Source of the DNA: Bacteroidales bacterium | GTDB lineage: Bacteria > Bacteroidota > Bacteroidia > Bacteroidales > UBA932 | Length of the DNA stretch: 64,000 bases | Assembly (NCBI GenBank): GCA_015060385.1 | Contig: SUYO01000007.1 | Coordinates: 354-64,353 of the forward strand | Reading direction: 5' to 3' | Shown here: in pieces, positions 56,142-64,000 of the stretch | Layout of the letters: each line of letters starts with the position of its first letter | Numbering within the stretch: position 1 is the stretch's first letter | Notes under the pieces: model-generated | What the model was told of the DNA's origin: nothing | Databases searched by the model: none | Seen by the model: only the letters and a program-made list of their open reading frames with translations | Translations under genes and position numbers: made by a program

Positions 56142-57137
56142 TTATTCATACGCCGTCAGCTTGAGGCGGTATTTGTTGCTGCCGAAATTCCTGAAGAATA
56201 AAGATTGCCACGACCCTTCAGGTCTCGCAATGACATTATCGGCTGTCTCTGCAATGACATGCCCTGTCATTCCCTCGCCATCCGGACCTGCCATCCCCGA
56301 CCTGGTCCCGTCCGTCATTCCCGGCTTGACCGGGAATCTCTTCCATGTACCGGTATCTACCGTGAAGGTCACAGGGTCCTTGCGTCCCTCCAGGGTGAAC
56401 CCCAGCTGTCTGTATACGTCCCCTTCCGACCATTCGAGGTCTGCATAGCTCATTATGTCGTCTGGCCGGACTTCTTCGATGAAGGCTTTGAGCAGCTTGC
56501 CCATGCCTCCGTTTATGCGAAGGCCGGGGAGGGAAGCGTATCGTGTCCATTCGTATGAACGGATCTCCTTGTCCCCCTTGATCCATTTGCGGGCATTCGA
56601 GAAGGTCGCGACTGCGACCAATGTGCCCGGAACGGGGGCCGGTGATTCGCTCGCGACAGCACTGCTCCCCGAAGTGGCACCATGTCCCGTATATCTTTTC
56701 AGATAGAGGCCGTAGCGGTATCTGCATGCCGCCGAGCCATATGAATGGTGCTTTTCAAGAAACTCCTGCGCCTCTGCCTTTTCGATCCTGCGGACCTCGC
56801 AGTTGCGGGCGTATGCCTGGTGGAAGACTTTCAGGTGGGCGAGCAGGCGGGCCCTGGTCATCTCTCCCTGCGACCGCCAGCGGTCTTCGGTTATGATGAG
56901 CGGATAGCCTTCTCGTCCGCATATGGATTCCACGCATATTGCGGCGGCATCGCCTATGCGCTGCGCTTCTTCCTCGGAACCGGCACATATCTCCAGAGGG
57001 AGGATGGCCTTTTCATGGTTACCGCCGTTGGTGGAGGTGCGGATCATTTCGAAGTTCCCGCATGACTGATGCGTGACTTCGAATCCGTGGCGTCCGAGAA
57101 AATCAGATATGTCATCTATGAGTTTCATGCTTTGCAA
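56142..57137 (-). CDS. GNAT/Mom-like acyltransferase fold protein of unknown function
   Basis: 'RRIEKAEAQEFLEKHHSYGSAACRYRYGLYLK...LVAVATFSNARKW...INGGMGKLLKAF'; C-terminus contains repeat-encoded insert. Confidence 0.5.
   Translation of the reverse strand: MQSMKLIDDISDFLGRHGFEVTHQSCGNFEMIRTSTNGGNHEKAILPLEICAGSEEEAQRIGDAAAICVESICGREGYPLIITEDRWRSQGEMTRARLLAHLKVFHQAYARNCEVRRIEKAEAQEFLEKHHSYGSAACRYRYGLYLKRYTGHGATSGSSAVASESPAPVPGTLVAVATFSNARKWIKGDKEIRSYEWTRYASLPGLRINGGMGKLLKAFIEEVRPDDIMSYADLEWSEGDVYRQLGFTLEGRKDPVTFTVDTGTWKRFPVKPGMTDGTRSGMAGPDGEGMTGHVIAETADNVIARPEGSWQSLFFRNFGSNKYRLKLTAYE
56201..56236 (-). repeat. Palindromic element, family A copy inside the GNAT/Mom-like gene
   Basis: Minus strand ATGTCATTGCGAGACCTGAAGGGTCGTGGCAATCTT, translated VIARPEGSWQSL. 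Confidence 0.7.
56313..56340 (+). repeat. Palindromic element, family A copy inside the same gene, opposite orientation
   Basis: CGTCATTCCCGGCTTGACCGGGAATCTC; ATTCCCGG/CCGGGAAT stem; minus-strand translation RFPVKPGMT. Confidence 0.72.
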
Positions 57138-57161
57138 AGATACAAAAAATCATTACCTTTG
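57131..57161 (+). promoter_or_regulatory. Bacteroidota-type promoter of pgi
   Basis: TTTG-N19-TACCTTTG. Confidence 0.6.
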
Positions 57162-57223
57162 TTTGCTGTGCCTGCTTCGGAGGTACTTTAATTGAACGAA
57201 AAACAGAATAAAATATCAAAGAA

Positions 57224-58564
57224 ATGGTAAAGGTTAATCTCGGAGGTTGCAGCTCCTTTGTAAAAGATGCAGATTATCAGGCTTATGTAGAGAAATCTCT
57301 CGCAGCTCTTGAGGTACTTGAGAATGAGACAGGTGCCGGAAACGATTTCCTCGGTTGGAAACATCTTCCTTCAGAGACTCTTGCAAGCGGTCTTGTGGCT
57401 GAGTGCGAGGCTGTCAGGGATGCATGGGCGGCAAAGAATGTGGATCTCGTTATCGTTATCGGAATCGGAGGTTCATACCTCGGTGCAAAGTGTGCCATCG
57501 AGGCTCTTTCACATCAGTTCGCGAAGCAGCTGAAGAACAAGGGAAATGCTCCTGAAATCGTGTTCGCGGGACAGAATCTTTCAGAGGAGTACATGTGCGA
57601 GCTCATGGATCTCGTGAAGGAGAGAAATGCGGCATGCGTCGTGATATCCAAGTCAGGTACCACTACCGAGCCTGCAGTAGCTTTCCGTCTCGTGAAGAAG
57701 TATCTTGAGGATACATATGGAAAGGCTGAGGCTGCAGAGCGCATCGTTGCTGTTACAGACAAGGCCCGCGGAGCCCTCAAGTCGCTTTCTACCCAGGAAG
57801 GCTACAAGACATTCGTTATCGAGGACAATGTGGGTGGACGTTTCTCAGTACTTACTCCAGTAGGTATCCTTCCTATCGTCCTTGCAGGCTTCGACATGAA
57901 GGCGATGCTTGAAGGTGCTCTTGCAATGGAGGAGGCCTGCGCCCAGAAGTGCGAGTGCAACCCTGCAGTACAGTATGCTGCAATGCGTAACGCTCTTTAT
58001 GCACAGGGCAAGAAGATCGAGATCCTCGTTGCATACAACCCTAAGCTTACCTTCCTCGGCGAGTGGTGGAAGCAGCTCTATGGAGAGTCAGAGGGCAAGA
58101 ACGGTCTCGGAATCTTCCCAGCATCAGTGAACTTCACAACTGACCTCCACTCCATGGGACAGTATATCCAGGACGGTGAGCGTACGCTCATGGAGACTGT
58201 GGTATCCGTTCAGAAGAGCAACCGTTCAATGCTCATCGAGAACGATCCTCAGAACCTCGACGGTCTTAACTTCCTTACAGGAAAGCACGTAGAGGAGTGC
58301 AACGCAATGGCTGAGCTCGGAACCAAGCTTGCACACATCGACGGAGGAGTTCCTCAGATCGCCCTCTCTATCGAGTGCGTGAACGAGTACAACCTCGGAG
58401 CCCTCTTCTATTTCTTCGAGAAGGCATGCGGAATCAGCGGCTACGTGCTTGGCGTGAATCCGTTCGACCAGCCTGGTGTAGAGGCATACAAGAAGAACAT
58501 GTTCGCCCTCCTCGGCAAGCCTGGCTATGAGGAGATGGCAGATGCCCTCAAGGCAAGACTCTAA
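57224..58564 (+). CDS. pgi: Glucose-6-phosphate isomerase
   Basis: VIGIGGSYLGAKCAIEAL; VISKSGTTTEPAVAFR. Confidence 0.95.
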   Translation: MVKVNLGGCSSFVKDADYQAYVEKSLAALEVLENETGAGNDFLGWKHLPSETLASGLVAECEAVRDAWAAKNVDLVIVIGIGGSYLGAKCAIEALSHQFAKQLKNKGNAPEIVFAGQNLSEEYMCELMDLVKERNAACVVISKSGTTTEPAVAFRLVKKYLEDTYGKAEAAERIVAVTDKARGALKSLSTQEGYKTFVIEDNVGGRFSVLTPVGILPIVLAGFDMKAMLEGALAMEEACAQKCECNPAVQYAAMRNALYAQGKKIEILVAYNPKLTFLGEWWKQLYGESEGKNGLGIFPASVNFTTDLHSMGQYIQDGERTLMETVVSVQKSNRSMLIENDPQNLDGLNFLTGKHVEECNAMAELGTKLAHIDGGVPQIALSIECVNEYNLGALFYFFEKACGISGYVLGVNPFDQPGVEAYKKNMFALLGKPGYEEMADALKARL

Positions 58565-58573
58565 TATCAGCAT

Positions 58574-61429
58574 ATGGCAGAGGAAGGGAACATCATTGTC
58601 CGCAGAGCCAAGGTAAACAACCTTAAGGATATAACGGTCGAGATACCGCGAGGCAAGTTCGTGGTAATCACCGGCATATCCGGCTCCGGCAAGTCTTCCC
58701 TTGCCTTTGATACACTTTTTGCGGAAGGCCAGAGGCGTTTTGCCGAAAGCCTTTCGTCTTATGCCCGGCAGTTCCTCGGGCGCATGTCGAAGCCCGATGT
58801 GGAACTGATCGAGGGCATACCTCCGGCAATCGCGATCCAGCAGAAGGTCAACACCCGCAATCCGCGTTCGACCATCGCTACAATCACGGAAATATATGAC
58901 TATCTCCGCATGATCTTCGCCCGTATAGGCCGTACATATTCCCCTGTGACCGGGGAAGAAGTCAAGTGTCATACGGTCAATGATGTCGCGCGATATGTCT
59001 TTGACGGGGGTTCGTCAGCGGTATACATCCTTGCCGATCTGGGCTGGGCCGTCCGTGACGACAAGGTCGAGCTCATGCTTCAGCTGAAGGAGGAGGGATA
59101 TTCTCGTTTCTTCACTGACAAGGCAGTAAGGATAGAAGAAGTGATGAAGAAGGCTCAGACAGGAGAATATCCTGAGGAACTCTACCTTCTTGTCGACCGC
59201 CTCAAGGTTCCTTCCATGAAGGACGACCAGGTTCCGCAGATAGAATTGGAAGACCTGCAGACCAGACTTCATGCTTCTATAGAAACGGCTTTCAGCAAAG
59301 GAAACGGAACCATGCTTGTCAGAAAGGAGTTCCCGCTTTTCGGAGGGACCGAAACCAGGACCTTTGTCAACCGTTTCGAAGCTGACGGGCTGGAGTTCTC
59401 CAGACCTGATGAATACCTTTTCAGCTTCAACAGCCCTCTCGGCGCCTGTCCTGTATGTGGAGGCCTTGGCCAGATCATAGGCATTAGCGAGGACCTTGTG
59501 GTTCCTGACAAGAGCAAGACCATATATGACGGTGCCATTGCCTGCTGGAGAGGAGAAAAGATGGGCTGGTTCAAGGACCAGCTGGTCCGGAATGCTTCCC
59601 GCTATGGCATCCCAATCTTCGAACCATACTGCAATCTGAGCCCCGAAGTAAAGGAAATCATATGGAAAGGCCGTGCGGCCGCGACTGAGGAAGATTCGAT
59701 AATCGGACTCGACGAGTTCTTCAGGTGGGTCGAGTCCAACAGGTACAAGATCCAGTACAAATATATGTTGAGCCGTTATTCAGGCAGGACTGTATGTCAT
59801 GAGTGCGGCGGCAGCAGACTCCGTAAGGAAGCGCTATATGTAAAGGTAGGAGGAAAGACCATACATGAACTCCTCTGCATGAATGTGGAGCAGCTTCTTG
59901 AATTCTTCGATACCATGCAGGTGGAGGACTGGGAACGCAAGATTGTGGAGAAGGCAGTCGAAGAGATCGTTTCACGATTGAGATACATACAGGACGTAGG
60001 ACTCGGCTACCTTACTCTGAACCGTACGTCCAACACCCTTTCCGGAGGTGAAAGCCAGAGAATCAACCTTGTGACCGCTCTCGGAAGCTCACTGGTAGGC
60101 TCCCTCTATATCCTGGACGAGCCGAGCATCGGTCTTCATTCCAGGGATACTGCCCGTCTTATCGAGGTCATCAGACGCCTCAGGGACATAGGCAATACAG
60201 TCGTGGTCGTTGAACATGACGAAGAGATCATGAGGGCGGCTGACCTTCTCATAGACATAGGGCCGAAGGCAGGAGTCAACGGAGGAGAAATCGTATATCA
60301 GGGCCGTCTTGACAGCGCGGAAGCAGAGAACAGACGCTCTGACTCGCTCACTCTCCAATATCTCGGGGGAGAGAGGTCAAGATACATGAGGAACAGACGC
60401 ACATGGAACTATTCCATAAATGTGGACGGTGCCATGGAGCATAATCTCAAGGACATAAACGTCAGATTCCCTTTGGGAGTCCTTACGGTGGTTACAGGTG
60501 TCAGCGGCAGCGGCAAGTCTTCTCTTGTCGGGGATATACTTTATCCTGCTCTTTACCGCCATATCAATCAGGCGGGTTCGGCTCCTGGTACCTTCCGCGG
60601 GCTTTCCGGCAGTCTTGACAGGATAACCCAGGTCGAATATGTCGACCAGAATCCGATCGGAAAGAGTTCACGCTCAAACGCCGTGACCTATCTCAAGGTC
60701 TATGACGATATCAGGAAGCTCCTTTCTGACCAGCAGTATGCAAAGATGAACGGCTACACTCCGTCCCATTTCTCATTCAATATCGACGGAGGAAGATGTC
60801 CGGAGTGTCAGGGTGAGGGCTTTGTCAAGATCGGCATGCAGTTCATGGCTGACGTGACGATGGTATGCGAATCATGCGGAGGCAGAAGGTTCAAGCCGGA
60901 TATCCTTGAAGTCAGATATAAGGGTAAGAATATCGACGACATACTCAACATGAGCGTTGAGGATGCGATCTCGTTCTTCGGGGCCCAGAATGATCCGGTA
61001 GCAAAGAGAATAGCTGAAAGGCTTCAGCCTCTGGTCGATGTCGGACTTTCCTACATCAAGCTCGGCCAGAGCAGCAGCACCTTGTCCGGAGGTGAAAGCC
61101 AGAGGGTCAAGCTTGCATATTTCCTGTCCATGAGCAATGACAATGTATCCAAGTCCAAGCCTCAGAGGATACTCTTCATCTTTGACGAACCGACTACAGG
61201 CCTCCATTTCTATGATGTTGAGAAGCTCCTGAAGTCCTTCGATGCCCTTCTTGCTAAAGGACATACCATTGTTGTCGTAGAACATAATCTGGATGTGATA
61301 CGTGCAGCCGACTGGGTGGTGGATCTTGGACCTGAAGCTGGAGACGAAGGTGGAAATCTTGTTTTTGAAGGTACTCCGGAAGACCTTCTCAAGTGTGAAG
61401 GCTCGTTCACAGCACAATATCTTCGCTAA
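58574..61429 (+). CDS. uvrA: Excinuclease ABC subunit A
   Basis: [27 protein letters not shown]; two ABC signatures (TLSGGESQR); zinc motifs. Confidence 0.97.
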   Translation: MAEEGNIIVRRAKVNNLKDITVEIPRGKFVVITGISGSGKSSLAFDTLFAEGQRRFAESLSSYARQFLGRMSKPDVELIEGIPPAIAIQQKVNTRNPRSTIATITEIYDYLRMIFARIGRTYSPVTGEEVKCHTVNDVARYVFDGGSSAVYILADLGWAVRDDKVELMLQLKEEGYSRFFTDKAVRIEEVMKKAQTGEYPEELYLLVDRLKVPSMKDDQVPQIELEDLQTRLHASIETAFSKGNGTMLVRKEFPLFGGTETRTFVNRFEADGLEFSRPDEYLFSFNSPLGACPVCGGLGQIIGISEDLVVPDKSKTIYDGAIACWRGEKMGWFKDQLVRNASRYGIPIFEPYCNLSPEVKEIIWKGRAAATEEDSIIGLDEFFRWVESNRYKIQYKYMLSRYSGRTVCHECGGSRLRKEALYVKVGGKTIHELLCMNVEQLLEFFDTMQVEDWERKIVEKAVEEIVSRLRYIQDVGLGYLTLNRTSNTLSGGESQRINLVTALGSSLVGSLYILDEPSIGLHSRDTARLIEVIRRLRDIGNTVVVVEHDEEIMRAADLLIDIGPKAGVNGGEIVYQGRLDSAEAENRRSDSLTLQYLGGERSRYMRNRRTWNYSINVDGAMEHNLKDINVRFPLGVLTVVTGVSGSGKSSLVGDILYPALYRHINQAGSAPGTFRGLSGSLDRITQVEYVDQNPIGKSSRSNAVTYLKVYDDIRKLLSDQQYAKMNGYTPSHFSFNIDGGRCPECQGEGFVKIGMQFMADVTMVCESCGGRRFKPDILEVRYKGKNIDDILNMSVEDAISFFGAQNDPVAKRIAERLQPLVDVGLSYIKLGQSSSTLSGGESQRVKLAYFLSMSNDNVSKSKPQRILFIFDEPTTGLHFYDVEKLLKSFDALLAKGHTIVVVEHNLDVIRAADWVVDLGPEAGDEGGNLVFEGTPEDLLKCEGSFTAQYLR

Positions 61430-62700
61430 GGTTTTACCACGACAATCACCATTCCCTCCTTGTTGATGGGTTCCCCGGCACTCATATACACTATCCCTGT
61501 GCCCGGTTTCTTCAGGTATAATGTTACTCCATGCCTGTCTTCGTCCACTGTGTAGTCATATATGCCTCTTTCCTTGTCGAAGTTCAGTTCTTCATAGCCG
61601 GGATCGAAGGGCGATGTCCTTGGATAACATTCGCACCAGACACGCACGGTGTCTCCTACTTCTCCTGTCACAATCTCTCCCGGGTACATATTGAAAACTG
61701 GTACAGACGGTCCGATACCGCTTTTGTCCACTCTCCAACCCCCTCCGGAAAGTCCGTCATCCTCAGGGCTGACCAGAATATGATAGTGAGAATTCCGTTC
61801 CATGTCAAGGTCATGCCGGCTTCCTCCAAGATAGAACCTGTATATCAGATTGCTGTCATAGCTGACAAGTTCTGACGACTTGTATCCGATTTCAATTTCC
61901 AGATATGAGGCCCTGTCATAAAGAGGGTCTTCGGGATCAAGAATCTTCTCTTCGTCGTCTGATATGTCATATGGAAAATCCCCCTGCATGTTTTCAAGCA
62001 TGAATAAGGATACCTCACTGCTGATTCCTCCGATGCCGCTCCTGTTCAGACTTTCGCATTGCTGTGTCGTGAGACGGAATCCGGTATCATATCTGTCATG
62101 TACGGAAGCAACCTTGGATGGCCCTGCAAGACAGACATATTTTGGAAAGTTTCCGATGCGTACGCTCTTTACAGTCATATCCACATCTTTTGAAAGTCTG
62201 CTTCTGTCCATCCTTATGCTTACCTTGGCTGCCAGACGGACCAGTTCCAGGATGATCCTGCCGTCTTCATCGATGCTGACATCTTCTTCAAAGACAGACA
62301 TGGGGATGCAGGCGTTCCGGAATCCCTCTTCAGATACTTCAGCTACGACATCTTCGATTTCCTCCAGAGTCCCGATTTCCAGTCTTTCCCCCAGATTTGC
62401 GGCAGCTAGGATGCTGTATTTCCTGCCTTTGACAAGGGATGTCTCAAAACCGGCGGCATCCGATTCTGCCAGGTCCTCCTGCCAGAACAGTGTTTCTGCC
62501 TTTCCGTCTTCAAAGATGATGATGTTTATGTCGTTTATCCTGTCCTCTTCGGGAATGACTGCCCTCGTCCGGAATCCCGGACATACAGCGGATACGGTCA
62601 CATTGATCACTTCAGTGTCTTGCATGACCTCTGTTTCCATGCATCCGGCCATTGCCGTGGATGTCAGTATGATACCATATATTCTTCCTTTTCTTCCCAT
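61426..62700 (-). CDS. DUF4906-like surface lipoprotein (fimbrial-type)
   Basis: Lipobox STAMAGC; 'SYLEIEIGYKSSELVSYDSNLIYRFYLGGSRHDLDMERNSHYHILV'. Confidence 0.65.
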   Translation of the reverse strand: MGRKGRIYGIILTSTAMAGCMETEVMQDTEVINVTVSAVCPGFRTRAVIPEEDRINDINIIIFEDGKAETLFWQEDLAESDAAGFETSLVKGRKYSILAAANLGERLEIGTLEEIEDVVAEVSEEGFRNACIPMSVFEEDVSIDEDGRIILELVRLAAKVSIRMDRSRLSKDVDMTVKSVRIGNFPKYVCLAGPSKVASVHDRYDTGFRLTTQQCESLNRSGIGGISSEVSLFMLENMQGDFPYDISDDEEKILDPEDPLYDRASYLEIEIGYKSSELVSYDSNLIYRFYLGGSRHDLDMERNSHYHILVSPEDDGLSGGGWRVDKSGIGPSVPVFNMYPGEIVTGEVGDTVRVWCECYPRTSPFDPGYEELNFDKERGIYDYTVDEDRHGVTLYLKKPGTGIVYMSAGEPINKEGMVIVVVKP

Positions 62701-63740
62701 GACCTTATGCTCATCTTGATTTCTGCTGCATCCGTCTCAATGACGGTATCGGGATCCGATGACCCTTTTCTTGTCAGACAGATGTCGAATATGTATTGAC
62801 TGTTCCTGTATATACCGGGCTCTTCCGCATCCTTTCCGCGGTTTACCTCTATCGGCCACCAGTATGTTTCTCCTTCCAGACACCCCTCTATTACCAGTCT
62901 GGTAAAAGGTGTTCCGGGACTGTCCGAACGGCTACCATTAGGATAGCACCATAGGCTTATGTCTGTCGGAATGCCTTCCGGTCCGATGCTTCCGTCTATT
63001 TCTCTTACGATCAGTTCCGGTTCCTCAAATAAGGCAGTTGTCTCAGGGTCTGCCCCGGAATCAATTATCTCGACAGGTAAGACCGCCCCATCAGCAGTAA
63101 TCCCGCATATCGCATTTACATTTGTCAGGAATACCCGTACGTCCGTCAGCCTTTCTCCCTCATAACTTTTACCCTTGAAGTCACATCTCAGGGAAGCCAC
63201 TCTGATTTCACTTGCAATCCTCCTCATCTCTACCTGATAAGGCCGGGCGGAACCGGTCTCTACCTTTACACTTCCGGTCATGCATGGGGCTTCCATCCTT
63301 TCATTTCTAAGGTCAACCTGAATCCCGTCCAGTGAGGAAAAAGAATTCACACCTGCCCAGTCCTGCCTTGAGCGTTGCCCGTTGGCACAGATGAAGACCG
63401 CCTTTTTTCCATTCTGGGTCCTGATGTCAATGTCATGATCAGCTATATGTTCCCAATGCTGGTATGAGTCCAGAACCATCATCATGTCATCGTTGAATGT
63501 GAATACATCCAAAGTACCGGCAGATTCTTCCATGGCCAGAGAAATTCTGGTTTCGGCTTCTGCCGTCTCAACAGTACATGAAAACAGAGCCGGGAGAAGA
63601 GGCAAGATTGTGAAAATGCTCAGATAGAGCTTGTAAAGTGTTGAAACTGATAGCTTGGTAGAAAATGTAGATAAGATGATCTTCTCCCGACATCCGTTCT
63701 TCATATATTTCTTCATGTTCTTTCTGTCTTGATTGTCCAT
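62664..63740 (-). CDS. FimB/Mfa2-like fimbrial lipoprotein
   Basis: Lipobox LPALFSC; C-terminal DPDTVIETDAAEIKMSIRSWEE; overlaps the downstream gene; start could be 63716. Confidence 0.6.
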   Translation of the reverse strand: MDNQDRKNMKKYMKNGCREKIILSTFSTKLSVSTLYKLYLSIFTILPLLPALFSCTVETAEAETRISLAMEESAGTLDVFTFNDDMMMVLDSYQHWEHIADHDIDIRTQNGKKAVFICANGQRSRQDWAGVNSFSSLDGIQVDLRNERMEAPCMTGSVKVETGSARPYQVEMRRIASEIRVASLRCDFKGKSYEGERLTDVRVFLTNVNAICGITADGAVLPVEIIDSGADPETTALFEEPELIVREIDGSIGPEGIPTDISLWCYPNGSRSDSPGTPFTRLVIEGCLEGETYWWPIEVNRGKDAEEPGIYRNSQYIFDICLTRKGSSDPDTVIETDAAEIKMSIRSWEEKEEYMVSY

Positions 63741-64000
63741 CTGAATCCTAGTCTGAACCCCATTGTTCCATATGAGAGCATAGATGACAGTCCTTTCCAT
63801 ACCGGCATGCTGTATCCTATGTCGATGATACATTCCGGAGGCGATCCGACTACATATCTGCATCCTGCTCCCATATAGAATCCTTCATAGGTTCCGTCTG
63901 GCCAATATTCCAATGAAATAGAGAATGAACCGTCGTGTCTTTGTCTGTCATGAGGCAGTATGTCCAATTCAGCCAGATGTTCTTCATATTCTTTATTCCG
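63713..64000 (-). CDS. C-terminal part of a DUF3575-like outer-membrane protein (5' end outside the window)
   Basis: Open frame to the window edge; ends GTYEGFYMGAGCRYVVGSPPECIIDIGYSMPVWKGLSSMLSYGTMGFRLGFRWTIKTERT*. Confidence 0.5.
   Translation of the reverse strand, partial: RNKEYEEHLAELDILPHDRQRHDGSFSISLEYWPDGTYEGFYMGAGCRYVVGSPPECIIDIGYSMPVWKGLSSMLSYGTMGFRLGFRWTIKTERT

Overview
The window reads as a Bacteroidota (Bacteroidales-type) chromosomal segment. Supporting signs are TTTG-N19/20-TAnnTTTG promoters, fimbrillin/DUF4906/DUF3575-type surface genes, DUF4954, and a zinc-less Sir2. Most of it is core genome: prmA, AsmA-like, rpsU/rplU/rpmA, serS, ruvC, lnt, rluD-like, rng, HU, lon, ung, coaD, rmuC, a full arginine operon (GNAT-argG-argC-argD-argF'-argB-M20-argH), tdk, rsmI, recX, a patatin-like protein, rlmN, recA, purC, pgi and uvrA. 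Accessory parts are a tandem pair of outer-membrane beta-barrel proteins, two fimbrillin-like lipoprotein loci (one with a C10 cysteine protease), and a fimbrial-like operon at the right edge. The most interesting observations are: (1) a pair of unlisted short ORFs (47 and 42 aa) sharing a Y-x-x-P...LL-x-AS...D-[DE]-L-[DE]-W-stop pattern, each abutting a fimbrillin-like lipoprotein gene; (2) short palindromic elements (TGTC-ATT-stem-AAT-CTY) with compensatory stem changes, which fill operon junctions, supply the lon stop codon, and appear in frame inside protein genes; (3) a different hairpin repeat present both between argD and argC and in frame inside argC; (4) a 30-aa basic protein resembling bS22/mS38 that the ORF track misses; (5) an extreme Shine-Dalgarno on rpsU. 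No rRNA, tRNA, CRISPR array or transposase gene was recognised. All family calls come from reading the sequence; no database search was run.
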